DNA of 64,000 bases from Kushneria sinocarnis. Its GTDB lineage: Bacteria; Pseudomonadota; Gammaproteobacteria; Pseudomonadales; Halomonadaceae. Of the stretch, positions 6,890-16,324 are shown piece after piece. The stretch lies in contig NZ_RBIN01000008.1 of assembly GCF_003633775.1 (NCBI RefSeq), positions 1 through 64,000 on the forward strand, given 5' to 3'. The position numbers and the translations under genes are program-made. Position 1 is the stretch's first letter, and each line of letters opens with the position of its first letter. The notes beneath the pieces were generated by a model, which saw nothing but the letters and a program-made list of their open reading frames with translations, made no database searches and had not been told where the DNA came from.

Positions 6890-9322
6890 GTGACACGCTT
6901 GTCCAGCCCCTCGCTTGCCTCGCGCCCGGTTCGGGTCGAACGCGCTGCCTCGTCCGATACACCGCACTGTATCGTCCTGCCGATACTGGAGGATGGCGGC
7001 GAACAGCACCCGCCGGTGCGCATTTTCGTCGGCAGTGAAGCCGCCCAGTTGCGCGCCCAGCGGGTGCTGCTCTTCTCCATCGAGCGGGTGCGCGATCCGC
7101 GGCGGGAGTATCGCATCCATCTGCTGAAGGAGATCGAGGGGTTCGATCGCTCCCGCTGGCGCACCGGTTTCACCAACTACCGCTATGCCGTCCCCGGCTT
7201 TGCGGGCGGCCACGGGCGTGCCATCTACAACGATGTGGCCCAGATCTATCTCGAAGACCCTGCTCACCTGTTCGATCTGCCGATGGGGGAGCACGGCTAT
7301 CTCTCCATCACGCCGGAGGACACCTCGGTCATGCTGCTCGACTGCGAGCGCATGTCGCCCTACTGGAACGCCACCACGGCCGGCGCTGCCGACAAGCAGA
7401 CCCTGCTGCAATACGCCAGTGAGGTGCCGGGACTGCGTGGGCCGCTTGATGCCGGCTGGAATACCCGGGATGAGGAGTACGCCGAACAGGTACCGCATCT
7501 GCTGCACTATACGTCGCTGCACCAGCAGCCCTGGCAGCCGAGGCCGGACCGCTACTCCTATCAGCCTCATCCGCTGGCGGACATCTGGTTCGCGCTCGAG
7601 CGTGAAGCGGATCAGATCGGCTATGGCCCGTTCAGCGCCGAGACGCCCAGCCCGTGGTTCGAATCGGCACTGCAGAAAGCGGAGGCTCACGCCGCGGGTC
7701 CGCTACCGGTCAGCGAGACCGCCCGCGAAACCGCTCGTCAGCTCTCGCTCGATGAGCTGCTCTGGTGTCATCCCGACACAAGCCGGTCGGCACCGCCGCC
7801 CCTGCCGGCGGCCCGATGCCGGGAGCGCTCACCGCGTCAGCTCATTGCCGGCTTGCAGGACACCTCGAACGATGACCCCGGGGTCCATGACGGTATCTCG
7901 GTCACCGATTTCCTCGAACATCTTCCCGGCGAAGACATTCCATGGCTGCTCGAGGAGCTGGCCCGGCGTAGCCAACGACTGCTCCATGTCGGTCTGCAGC
8001 TGCCCGCCGATGCTTATGCGTCCCCGCCATTGAGCATGACCCGCTGGTGGCGGCGAGAGCTGCGCAAGCTGACCCGACGCCATCCGCAACTGAGCTGGCT
8101 GCTGGATATCCGGCGTGGCTCGGCGTCACGGCCGGAGAGCGTCAGCTCCACCCTGACCGGCGCCCGCCGGCCCGACGCTCCCGAACACGAGCAGCCCCGG
8201 GTCTGGGTACTGACCGGTGTTCATCGCGGCGACAACGCCCAGCTGCGGCTGCTGGCCGACCGGCTGGGCTGGCCCTGGGAGGAGAAACCGCTGGTCTTTC
8301 GCCCCCGTTCGATCCGGATTTTGCAGGGCGCCCGCCCGACCCTGCAGATCCTGACACCCGACAACCGGACCCGGTTCGCTCCGCCGTGGCCGGACATCGT
8401 GCTGGGCATCGGCCGGCGCAGTGTCAACGTGGCCCGCTGGATCCGCCGGCAGTCGCGCGGCCATACCCAGCTGTTCTGGCTGGGGCGCCCCCGGGTGGCA
8501 CTCGATCATTTCGACCTGATTGCCACCACCCCGCAGTATGGCCTGCCGGCGCGCGACCACATCATTCACAATCTGCTGCCGCTCAATCGACCGAATCTCG
8601 ATGACGTTGCCCGTGATGAATGGGCCCGGCGGCTGAGTGCGCTGCCCCGCCCCTGGCTGGGCGTCATGATCGGCGGGGCCACCCGGGTCAAGCCGTTTTC
8701 GGTGGAGGATGCCGTGCGCATGGCCACCCGGGCCTGCGAGCTGGCAAGACAGCGCGGCGGTACACTGCTGATCTCGACCAGTCCGCGTACCCCGTCACGG
8801 GTCACCGAAGCCTTTTTCGCCCGGATCGATGTGCCCTGCCATACCTATGACTGGCAGGCCCACCAGGGCGCCGACAATCCGCACCAGGCGTTCCTGGCAC
8901 TCTGCGACGGCTTCATCGTCTCGGATGACAGTGCCTCGATGATGGCCGAAGCCATCACCACCCGCCGGCCCACCTGGCTACACACCCTCGATGGCGCTTC
9001 CCCGGACCGCCTCGACCGACTGCTTGCCGGCATCCACGGCTGGCTCTGCCGACGCACCCGGCAACTCAACAGCCGCGGCGTGCATCGCCAGCAGGACTGG
9101 CAGGGCCGGTTCTACGACTATCTCTTCACGCGAGGCCTGATCGCCCGCCCCCGCGATCTCTACCGGCTTGATCAGACCCTGCGCATACGCGGTCTGGCGC
9201 GCTCACTGCCTACCTCGGCCTCACAGCCTGCCGATCCCCGGGAAATCATCCCCATGGCGGATGAACTCGAAGCCACGGTCGAGGAAATGCGGCTGCGGGC
9301 CGGCGAACGCCAGCGGCGCTAG
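6890..9322 (+). CDS. ELM1/GtrOC1-type multidomain glycosyltransferase, copy 1
   Basis: About 810 residues. GTG 6890 is chosen because it puts the first conserved Arg-Pro at residue 12, exactly as in the paralogue downstream. A TTG at 6872 is the alternative. Three parts are visible. Residues ~40-235 resemble a GT8-like GT-A domain, with NDVAQIYLEDPAHLFDL at the metal-site position and LHYTSLHQQPWQP, like the HxxxxxKPW motif. Residues ~335-410 (FLEHLPGEDIPWLLEEL, MTRWWRREL) match the C-terminal end of class I methyltransferases, without any SAM-binding glycine loop. Residues ~438-710 are an ELM1/GtrOC1 domain (GVMIGGATRVKPFSVEDA, FIVSDDSASMMAEA). The DxD of copy 2 is DVA here. It is presumably a cytoplasmic enzyme of LPS or glycan assembly. 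The acceptor and donor are unknown. Confidence 0.7.
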   Translation: MTRLSSPSLASRPVRVERAASSDTPHCIVLPILEDGGEQHPPVRIFVGSEAAQLRAQRVLLFSIERVRDPRREYRIHLLKEIEGFDRSRWRTGFTNYRYAVPGFAGGHGRAIYNDVAQIYLEDPAHLFDLPMGEHGYLSITPEDTSVMLLDCERMSPYWNATTAGAADKQTLLQYASEVPGLRGPLDAGWNTRDEEYAEQVPHLLHYTSLHQQPWQPRPDRYSYQPHPLADIWFALEREADQIGYGPFSAETPSPWFESALQKAEAHAAGPLPVSETARETARQLSLDELLWCHPDTSRSAPPPLPAARCRERSPRQLIAGLQDTSNDDPGVHDGISVTDFLEHLPGEDIPWLLEELARRSQRLLHVGLQLPADAYASPPLSMTRWWRRELRKLTRRHPQLSWLLDIRRGSASRPESVSSTLTGARRPDAPEHEQPRVWVLTGVHRGDNAQLRLLADRLGWPWEEKPLVFRPRSIRILQGARPTLQILTPDNRTRFAPPWPDIVLGIGRRSVNVARWIRRQSRGHTQLFWLGRPRVALDHFDLIATTPQYGLPARDHIIHNLLPLNRPNLDDVARDEWARRLSALPRPWLGVMIGGATRVKPFSVEDAVRMATRACELARQRGGTLLISTSPRTPSRVTEAFFARIDVPCHTYDWQAHQGADNPHQAFLALCDGFIVSDDSASMMAEAITTRRPTWLHTLDGASPDRLDRLLAGIHGWLCRRTRQLNSRGVHRQQDWQGRFYDYLFTRGLIARPRDLYRLDQTLRIRGLARSLPTSASQPADPREIIPMADELEATVEEMRLRAGERQRR

Positions 9323-9448
9323 TCGGCTCCGCCGCGGCGGCCGCTGCCACACCCCTTTCCACCGGCGCGACTGCTCCTGCCCGAAACACCCCGGCTCGGC
9401 CCGGCCACGCCCTCGGTGGCGAAGCGCTTCCGTTCCCCTGAAGGAGTT

Positions 9449-9488
9449 GTTAATGTTTTCTTAATCTTCATGAACAACGTTTTATAAC
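9449..9488 (+). promoter_or_regulatory. Candidate promoter with PmrA-box-like element
   Basis: GTTAAT-GTTTT-CTTAAT (9449-9465) has TTAA cores 11 bases apart. The downstream half sits where a -35 would be, 17 bases before a TATAAC -10 (9483-9488). The gene starts at 9500, so the leader would be very short. The layout is that of an activator box overlapping the -35. The regulator is inferred only from motif similarity to PmrA. Confidence 0.45.
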
Positions 9489-9499
9489 CCGGATCTCCC

Positions 9500-11905
9500 A
9501 TGCCGCTACCAGGAAACTCTCCCACCCCGGACCGCCCTTTCCGGATCGAACGCGCCACCAGCCCCGAGATGCCGCACTGCGTGGTGCTGCCGGCCATGAC
9601 CGCCACACCGGCCGAAGCGCCACCGGTACGTATCTATCTGGGCACCGAGCAGGCGCAGATCCGCGCCCAGCGCGTCTTCCTCTTCTCGGTCGAGAAGCAC
9701 CGTGACCCCGCCCGGGAGTATCGGATCTATCTGATGAAGGATCTGTCGGGCTTCAATCAGAGCCACTGGCGCACCGGCTTTACCAATTACCGCTATGCCA
9801 TCCCGGCGTTTGCAGGCGGTGAAGGGCGCGCCATCTACAACGATGTCGATCAGATCTATCTGGAGGACCCGGCCCATCTGTTCGATCTTGCGCTGGAGCA
9901 GCACGGATATCGGTCGATTTCGCCGGAAGATACCTCGGTCATGCTGATCGACTGCGCCCGCATGCTGCAGCTGTGGAACCTGAAAAGCGCCCGCAGCGGC
10001 CGCAAGCGCGAGCTGATCAACACCGCGGCCAGAACCGCCGGGCTGTGGGGCAAGCTGGAGGATGGCTGGAACACCCGCGACGAGGAGTACTCGCAGCTCA
10101 CCGCCCGGGTGCTGCACTACACGGCGCTGCACAAACAGCCCTGGCAGCCGACCCCCGCGGTCTACTCCTACCACCCCCACCCGCTGGAAGATCTCTGGTT
10201 CGAGCTCGAACGGGAAGCGGATGCCCTCAATTACGGCCCCTTCACCGCCGAGATGCCGAGCCCGTGGTTCGAGGAAGCCCTGAATGCACTCGACCAGCGC
10301 CCGCCGGCGCCCTTCACCGCCAGCGAAGGGGCGGCTCGACTCGTTTCCGCACTCGACCTGCATGATCTGTACTGGTACCACCCCCCTGCACAGCCGGCAG
10401 CAGAGGCACCGCTGGCAGTCGAACAGGTCACCTCGTGCGCGCTTCACGGAACCCGGGAGGCGCACGCCGATGGGGTCGCCGTGACCGGTCTGCTGGAACA
10501 TCTGCCCGGCGAAGACACGCCATGGCTGCTGGAACAGCTGGCCCGCCATGCCCGAAAACTGCTCTACATCGGTCTGGAACTGTCGGCGGAGGCCGAAGCC
10601 GCCGATACCGGCCTGGACAGTACCCGCTGGTGGCAACGCCAGCTGCGCACCCTGACCCGGCATCATCCGCGGCTCGCCTGGCAGCTGGATATCCGCCGCG
10701 GCCGAAACGGCGGCGTGGCAGTCATTCAGTCCGCCATGACCGGCGCCCGGCTCACGCAGGGCGCCGAAGCGTCCTCACCGACCGTCTGGCTGCTGCTGAG
10801 CGAGCATGTCGGCGACAATGCCCAGCTGCGCACGCTGGGCACCGAACTGGCGTGGCCGGTGATCGAGAAGCCACCGCTGATCGATTTCAAGCCGGCCCGC
10901 ATGATGCCGCTGACCCGCCCGTCGCTGCGGGGAGTGAATCAGGCGCGACGGGACGAACTGCAGGCGCCGTGGCCGGACATCGTCATCAGCACCGGCCGGC
11001 GCAACGTCAACCTGGCCCGCTGGATCCAGCAGCAGTCGGGCGGCCATACCCAGCTGATCTGGGTGGGGCGCCCACGCGCACCGCTGCACTGGTTCGACCT
11101 GATCGTGACCACGCCCCAGTACGGGTTGCCGGCACGCGAGCATATCCTGCACAACCTGCTGCCGCTCAATCGGCCACCCGAGGTGGCCGAGGATGTGCTG
11201 AAGGCCTGGCAGGCACGTCTCGGTGACCTGCCGCGCCCCTGGTATGGCGTGCTGATCGGGGGGACCGGCAGCCTGAAGAAGTTCGATGCCGAGGATGCCC
11301 GACGGATGGTCGAGGCAGCCGCCGGGCTGGCACGGCGCGACGGTGGTTCGCTGCTGATCACCACCAGTCCGCGCACCCCGACCGAGGTTCGCCGGGTGCT
11401 GCAGGCCGAGCTGGCCGTGCCGAATCACCTGCACGAATGGCACCTCGGGCAGCAGGATCATTTTTATCCGGCCATGCTGGCACTGGCCGACGGTTTCATC
11501 GTCTCCGATGACAGCGCTTCCATGATGGCCGAAGCCATCAGGACGCATCGACCGGTCTGGCTGCATCAGCTCGAGCCACTCCCCCTCTCCCGGCACGCCA
11601 GGCGTCAGGCCCGATTCGCCCACTGGATGCACCAGCGCACCCGTCAGACCAGCGCCCGCGGCACCCATCGCCAGCAGGACTGGCGGGGTCGCTTCTTCGA
11701 TCGACTGTATATCAACGGCATTGTGCGCACGCCCCGCGACCTCGGCCAGCTCGACGAAACCCTGCAGATCCGTGGCCTGTGTCAGCCGCTGCAGGGCGCG
11801 GGTGAACCGGCATTCCGGCCCCCCGCCATACCTGTGCCGGACGAGATCAGGGCGACCGTCGAGGAGATCCGACGAAGGGCCGGCGAACGTTACTGGAAGG
11901 AGTGA
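9500..11905 (+). CDS. ELM1/GtrOC1-type multidomain glycosyltransferase, copy 2
   Basis: 801 residues, a paralogue of the preceding gene over its whole length, with the same three-part layout. The GT8-like part carries GRAIYNDVDQIYLEDPAHLF with an intact DxD (DVD), and LHYTALHKQPWQP, a better match to the GT8 KPW motif than copy 1. The middle part has LLEHLPGEDTPWLLEQL and STRWWQRQL from a methyltransferase C-terminus. The ELM1 part has WPDIVISTGRRNVNLARWIQ, GVLIGGTGSLKKFDAEDA and FIVSDDSASMMAEA. The pair arose by tandem duplication. Separate upstream elements and a 177-base gap suggest each has its own promoter. The GT2 gene follows immediately. Copy 2 looks the more likely to be fully active. 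Function is inferred from the domains. Confidence 0.72.
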   Translation: MPLPGNSPTPDRPFRIERATSPEMPHCVVLPAMTATPAEAPPVRIYLGTEQAQIRAQRVFLFSVEKHRDPAREYRIYLMKDLSGFNQSHWRTGFTNYRYAIPAFAGGEGRAIYNDVDQIYLEDPAHLFDLALEQHGYRSISPEDTSVMLIDCARMLQLWNLKSARSGRKRELINTAARTAGLWGKLEDGWNTRDEEYSQLTARVLHYTALHKQPWQPTPAVYSYHPHPLEDLWFELEREADALNYGPFTAEMPSPWFEEALNALDQRPPAPFTASEGAARLVSALDLHDLYWYHPPAQPAAEAPLAVEQVTSCALHGTREAHADGVAVTGLLEHLPGEDTPWLLEQLARHARKLLYIGLELSAEAEAADTGLDSTRWWQRQLRTLTRHHPRLAWQLDIRRGRNGGVAVIQSAMTGARLTQGAEASSPTVWLLLSEHVGDNAQLRTLGTELAWPVIEKPPLIDFKPARMMPLTRPSLRGVNQARRDELQAPWPDIVISTGRRNVNLARWIQQQSGGHTQLIWVGRPRAPLHWFDLIVTTPQYGLPAREHILHNLLPLNRPPEVAEDVLKAWQARLGDLPRPWYGVLIGGTGSLKKFDAEDARRMVEAAAGLARRDGGSLLITTSPRTPTEVRRVLQAELAVPNHLHEWHLGQQDHFYPAMLALADGFIVSDDSASMMAEAIRTHRPVWLHQLEPLPLSRHARRQARFAHWMHQRTRQTSARGTHRQQDWRGRFFDRLYINGIVRTPRDLGQLDETLQIRGLCQPLQGAGEPAFRPPAIPVPDEIRATVEEIRRRAGERYWKE

Positions 11906-11910
11906 AGGCC

Positions 11911-12942
11911 ATGAGTTCGTCCCCCCGGGTAACTGTCTTCATTCCCGTCCACAATCGCCAGCACTACATCGTGACGGCAGTCGACAGCATTCTCGCCCAG
12001 ACCTTCACGGATCTGGAGCTGCTGGTCATCGACGATGGCTCGACCGATGCCACCCTGGAGGTGCTGTCGCGCTATCGCGATCCGCGCCTGCGCATCGAGA
12101 CCAACCCGCGCAACCTGGGCATTCCGGCCACTCGCAACCGGGGGCTGGGGCTGGCGCGGGGCGAGTATATCGCGCTGCTCGACAGCGATGACCACGCCTG
12201 GCCCGAGCGCCTGGCCCGTCAGGTGAGCGTGCTCGATCGTCATCCCGAGCTGGCCCAGCTCGGCAGCGCCTGCAATTTCATGGATGCCCGGGGGCAGCTG
12301 CTGAAACGCGTGCGGCGCCGTCCCGTCGACGCCGCCGAGGTGGATGCCAGCCTGCCCTTCTACTGCGCCCTGACCAACCGCACCCTGCTGGCGCGCACGG
12401 CCGTCCTGCGGGAGGCCGGCGGCTATGACGAGAGCTTCCCTCGCTGTCAGGATTACGAGCTGCACCAGCGGCTGTCGCGCACCCACCGCATGGCCAACCT
12501 GCCGGACATTCTGGTCTGCGGTCGGGAGCATGCGGCGCGTTTTACCCGCCAGACCCGCGATGTCGGCCGCGAGCGCAAGCAGGCGATCTGTCAGCGGGCG
12601 CTGGAAGAGCTCGGCATCACGCCGACGCCCGAAGAACTGGCCGGCCACTACGACCTCTCCCGCCCTGCCGGGCTGGGCGAGGCACTGGACGCCGATTACC
12701 TGGCATGGGCGGAGCAGTGGCTGCGCCGGATCGAGACGGCCAACCGGCGCAGCCATCGTCACCACCCCGAGGCACTGGCGGCGGTAACCAGCGAGCGCTG
12801 GGCCAATGTCTGCTGGAGCGCACGCCGTACCCTCGGCCATCGCCTCTGGCGGGAGCTGCTGCGCTCTCCCCTGACACGCCGCTGGCCGGCACGCCTGAAG
12901 CACTACTGGCAGCACCGCAACCCTGCGGCATCAGGCCTCTGA
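11911..12942 (+). CDS. Glycosyltransferase family 2 (GT-A fold)
   Basis: 343 residues from ATG 11911, which has AGGAG 8 bases upstream. A GTG at 11902 overlapping the previous stop is possible. The N-terminus is a textbook GT2 domain: VTVFIPVHNRQHYIVTAVDS, LELLVIDDGSTDATLEVL, NLGIPATRNRGLGLARGEYI and the DxD-type LDSDDHAWPERLARQV. The C-terminal ~120 residues are helical and basic. It probably adds a sugar in the same glycan pathway as the two upstream ELM1-type proteins, with which it forms a short operon. Its 3' end overlaps the convergent kinase gene by 12 bases. The sugar is unknown. Confidence 0.87.
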   Translation: MSSSPRVTVFIPVHNRQHYIVTAVDSILAQTFTDLELLVIDDGSTDATLEVLSRYRDPRLRIETNPRNLGIPATRNRGLGLARGEYIALLDSDDHAWPERLARQVSVLDRHPELAQLGSACNFMDARGQLLKRVRRRPVDAAEVDASLPFYCALTNRTLLARTAVLREAGGYDESFPRCQDYELHQRLSRTHRMANLPDILVCGREHAARFTRQTRDVGRERKQAICQRALEELGITPTPEELAGHYDLSRPAGLGEALDADYLAWAEQWLRRIETANRRSHRHHPEALAAVTSERWANVCWSARRTLGHRLWRELLRSPLTRRWPARLKHYWQHRNPAASGL

Positions 12943-13971
12943 GACAAGGGCGGCGGCAATCGCTCTGGCCAGTGCCGCACTCGGCATGACCGGTCGGCTC
13001 GCCTGCGCCGCGCGGTGACCGGTCATCTGTTCAAGCGTCTGCTCGATACGCCCGAGCGACAGTCGCTCGGGCGCTCGGCCCAGCAGCGTGTGGCGGGAGA
13101 AGGGCTTCTTGGTGGAGTAGCGCAGCAGCATGATCAGCAGCCGCTCGGCCGCCGGCCGCGAGTGACCGATGATCGCTCGCAGCAGGCGCGTTCCCGCCTG
13201 TTCAAGCCCGGGCTCGATACCGCCGCGCTTGCCGTTCAGTTCATGCATCAGCACGCCGAGGTGGATGGCAGCAGCCGCGTCGGGGTCGGCATCGAGGCTG
13301 ACCCGGGCACAGTCGATCACCTTCAGCGCAGGCAGGCAGTTGCCCCGGCCGGAGGGCGCCGGAGATGCCAGCAGGTTGCCGGGATGAAGATCGAGGTGAC
13401 AGAAGCCGGCGCGGTACAGCTGGCGGAGGGTCTCGAGCAACGCTCTCAGCAGCTGCACCCGGCGCGTCCCGTCCGCCTGTAGCAGCGCACTGGTCAACGT
13501 CGGCCAGTCACCCAGCCAGCTGCTGATCAGCACCTGGCGAGTCGGCAGGCCGAATTCGAGCTGCTCACCCAGCGCCAGCATGCCCACGCCGAGGGAGGTG
13601 CGCTGCTCCAGTGCCAGCGCATGACGAAATTCGGCACTGCCATGGGTCAGCCCCAGCCAGCGGTGACTCACTCCCAGCAGCGCCCCGAGGCGATGATGCC
13701 GGGGCAACACCATCCGCTTGGCGAACCAGTGGCGCTCGGCGGTGTCCGCATCGTCGATGCGATAGCACCAGCGCGAGCGGGTCTGTTTGGCGCGCAGCGC
13801 CACCACCTGCGGGGAGTCCTGCCGGAGGAAGTCATCGAACAGCTCGGCGGGCCGCCGGCCGGCCGGATCGGCCAGCCACCACTGCCAGCCCGACCCCGAC
13901 CCGCGCCATGGCCCCTCGAGCCGCCGGCGCATCCAGCGCGGACGCACCAGCGACCAGCCTGCTCGCGTCAT
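12931..13971 (-). CDS. WaaP-like lipopolysaccharide kinase family protein
   Basis: 346 residues from ATG 13971, whose ATGA overlaps the lptG stop. A longer in-frame extension covers lptG and is not real. The kinase-like core shows RHWFAKRMVLPRHHRLGALL (with the lysine expected of the ATP site), the catalytic loop FCHLDLHPGNLLASP and the metal-binding ALKVIDCARVSLDAD, the arrangement of LPS core kinases (WaaP/InaA/Kdo kinase family). It would phosphorylate a sugar of the LPS core in the cytoplasm before export. Translational coupling to lptGF, the LPS export permease, supports an LPS role. The exact site of phosphorylation cannot be read. Confidence 0.75.
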   Translation of the reverse strand: MTRAGWSLVRPRWMRRRLEGPWRGSGSGWQWWLADPAGRRPAELFDDFLRQDSPQVVALRAKQTRSRWCYRIDDADTAERHWFAKRMVLPRHHRLGALLGVSHRWLGLTHGSAEFRHALALEQRTSLGVGMLALGEQLEFGLPTRQVLISSWLGDWPTLTSALLQADGTRRVQLLRALLETLRQLYRAGFCHLDLHPGNLLASPAPSGRGNCLPALKVIDCARVSLDADPDAAAAIHLGVLMHELNGKRGGIEPGLEQAGTRLLRAIIGHSRPAAERLLIMLLRYSTKKPFSRHTLLGRAPERLSLGRIEQTLEQMTGHRAAQASRPVMPSAALARAIAAALVSEA

Positions 13972-15026
13972 GCCGAACGGCGCAGCAGATAGAAGCCGAG
14001 CAGGAAACAGCCCAGCGTCGGCGTCAGGATCGCCCAGATGGGCGAAAAGCCGAACACGGTCGCGGCCGGTGCCAGCAGGTCCTGCAGATACTTGAATACC
14101 AGCCCCACGATGGTGCCGTAGAACACCCGGGTGCCGGCTGCCACGCTGCGCAGCGGACCGAACACGAAGGACGCGGCGACCAGCACCAGCGAGGCCAGCA
14201 TCAGCGGCAACAGCAGCTTCTGCCAGAAGTAGAGCCACGAGCTGGTCGCCGACAGCCCCTGGCTGTTGAGGTAGTGGGCGTAGCGCCACAGGTCCTGCAT
14301 CGAGCGGCTGTCCCGGTCGGTAATGATCAGCCGCAGCAGCTCGGGCGTCAGTGAGGTCTGCCAGGTGGCACTGTCCTGCGTGGTGGTGGTCGTGGCATCG
14401 TCACTGAAGTGGGTCGTGCGGATGCCCTGCAGCTGCCAGTGATCACCCTCGCGCACCACCCGATCGGCATGCTGGGCGGCCACCAGCTGCTGACCGTCAT
14501 AGCGGTAGCGGTTGAAGTCGATCACCGTATCGTCGGTCCGGATCGAGCCGAAGCGATAGAAGCTGTCGCCCTCGCGCTGCCAGCCGCCATCCTCGGAGGC
14601 AACACTGCTGCCCTGGCGCTGTTCGGCGCGAAACGACTGGGCGTACTGCTCGCTCCAGGGCGCCGCATACTCGCCCACCAGCATGGTAATGATGATCACC
14701 ACGCCCAGCGGCTTGATGACGCTCCACAGGATGCGCAGCAGCGAGCGCCCCGCGGCCCGCATCACCGTCAGCTCATTGTTCGAGGCCATTGCGCCGAGCC
14801 CGACCAGCGCGCCGATCAGTACGCTGACCGGTGCATACTGGTAGAAACGCCACGGCAGGCGCAGAAAGGTGTAGAAGAGCACATTGAGCGTGGTATAGGA
14901 GTCGGTGACATCCTCGATGTCGCTGATGAAGTTGATCACGAAGTCCAGGCCCAGCAGCAGCACCTGTACCACGAACATCGACATCAGCACGGTGCGCGCG
15001 GTGTAGCGATCGAGTCGGTTGAACAT
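13968..15026 (-). CDS. lptG: LPS export ABC transporter permease LptG
   Basis: 352 residues. LptG is one of the two membrane subunits of the LptB2FG complex, which extracts LPS from the inner membrane and hands it to LptC/A. The N-terminus has hydrophobic helices (VLMSMFVVQVLLLGLDFVI), then PVSVLIGALVGLGAMASNNE, the cytoplasmic coupling region. A periplasmic beta-jellyroll follows at about 130-250, then three C-terminal helices ending GCFLLGFYLL. The start overlaps the lptF stop (TGATG), and its own stop overlaps the WaaP-like kinase start, so the three genes form one coupled operon. Confidence 0.95.
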   Translation of the reverse strand: MFNRLDRYTARTVLMSMFVVQVLLLGLDFVINFISDIEDVTDSYTTLNVLFYTFLRLPWRFYQYAPVSVLIGALVGLGAMASNNELTVMRAAGRSLLRILWSVIKPLGVVIIITMLVGEYAAPWSEQYAQSFRAEQRQGSSVASEDGGWQREGDSFYRFGSIRTDDTVIDFNRYRYDGQQLVAAQHADRVVREGDHWQLQGIRTTHFSDDATTTTTQDSATWQTSLTPELLRLIITDRDSRSMQDLWRYAHYLNSQGLSATSSWLYFWQKLLLPLMLASLVLVAASFVFGPLRSVAAGTRVFYGTIVGLVFKYLQDLLAPAATVFGFSPIWAILTPTLGCFLLGFYLLRRSA

Positions 15027-16111
15027 CAGCGTCTTCCTCCCACGACGCCATCACGCCACGACAGCCACAGCCCCAGCAGCAGGAAGACGGCATGAATCGG
15101 CCACATGCCGATGGCGGCACTGTAGCGGCCATTGCTCAGGGCGTCCTGTGCGGCCAGCAGCAGACTCATGTAGGCGATATAGATGAATATGGCCGGCAGC
15201 AGCTTGGCAAACCGCCCCTGACGCGGACTGGCACGCGACAGTGGCAGCGCGATCAGGGTCAGGATGGGCACCATCAGCGCCAGCGACACGCGCCACTGCA
15301 GCGCGGCCGTGGCCCCCTCGTCATCGCGCGCCAGCAGATCCGGAGTGGAGAGCAGCTCGGTATCATCGTAGCTCGCCTGGCCGCTCCGGTTCTGCAGCCG
15401 CAGGGCGTAGGTCTCGAACTTCAACCGCTCGGCACGATGGTCACCGGGCGTGACCGCATAGCGGGCCCCTTCGGAGAGCACCAGATAGCGGCTGTCGCTG
15501 TTGTCGCCGCTGCCGCTGGTCTGATAGCCGCTCTCGCCGCGGGTCAGGATCTGACGCCGGCTGCCGTCGGCGCGCTGATCGCTCTCGGCAATGAAGACAT
15601 TGTTCATGCGACTGTCATCGCCGTTGGTGCTTTCGGCATAGACCGTACGGTCCCCGATCTCCTGAAAGCGCCCCGGCGCCAGCGCACTGAAATCGGCCTG
15701 ATCCTCCTGCTGGGTCAGCATCGTCTCATTGTGTGCCAGCCCATAGGGCGTCAGCCACAGGCTGCAGGCCCCCACCAGCACCGCCACCAGTGCTGCCGGC
15801 CAGAGCGTGGCGCCCAGCACGGCCCGCGGGCTGATACCGCAGGCCGCCAGCACCGTCATTTCACTGTTCAGGTAGAGCTGTCCGTAGGCCAGCATGATGC
15901 CGAGAAAGAAGGCCAGCGGCAGAATCAGCTGCACGAAGCTGGGCATGTTGTAGAGCATCAGACTGCCCAGCAGGCCGGCCGGAAACTCGCCTTCGGCCAC
16001 GTCACTGAAATAGCGGATGAACTTGTTGCCCATGATGACCAGCAGCAGCACGCCGGTCACGGCGCCCATGGTGGTCAGGATTTCACGGGTCAGATAGCGA
16101 TAAACGATCAA
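15026..16111 (-). CDS. lptF: LPS export ABC transporter permease LptF
   Basis: 361 residues from TTG 16111, which has GGAGAG 7 bases upstream. This gives the family's normal N-terminus LIVYRYLTREIL, whereas the longer frame to 16189 does not. LptF pairs with LptG and ATPase LptB to drive LPS out of the inner membrane. Visible parts are the first helix block (VTGVLLLVIMGNKFIRYF), the coupling helix region MLAYGQLYLNSEMTVLAACG, a periplasmic domain at about 140-260, and C-terminal helices LMVPILTLIALPLSR and AIGMWPIHAVFLLLGLWLSW. It is the first gene of lptF-lptG-kinase, divergent from pepA as in many gammaproteobacteria. Confidence 0.95.
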   Translation of the reverse strand: MIVYRYLTREILTTMGAVTGVLLLVIMGNKFIRYFSDVAEGEFPAGLLGSLMLYNMPSFVQLILPLAFFLGIMLAYGQLYLNSEMTVLAACGISPRAVLGATLWPAALVAVLVGACSLWLTPYGLAHNETMLTQQEDQADFSALAPGRFQEIGDRTVYAESTNGDDSRMNNVFIAESDQRADGSRRQILTRGESGYQTSGSGDNSDSRYLVLSEGARYAVTPGDHRAERLKFETYALRLQNRSGQASYDDTELLSTPDLLARDDEGATAALQWRVSLALMVPILTLIALPLSRASPRQGRFAKLLPAIFIYIAYMSLLLAAQDALSNGRYSAAIGMWPIHAVFLLLGLWLSWRDGVVGGRR

Positions 16112-16324
16112 GCCGTGGCTCTCCGTTGCGTCGGCTCCAACCGGGAGATGTTCGTGTCGGTCATGCCTGCCGGTCCCGTCCGGATGCATGCAAGAGCGCG
16201 TGCCATTGCGTAAACTGAGGCCATCATGCGGGAATCGACCCCGGAGGGTCCCCCGATGCCGTTGCCGGCGTCGACGGCGCCGGCATTATCGCCAATCCAG
16301 GTTTTCCTGTCTCGTGGAGTCGTC

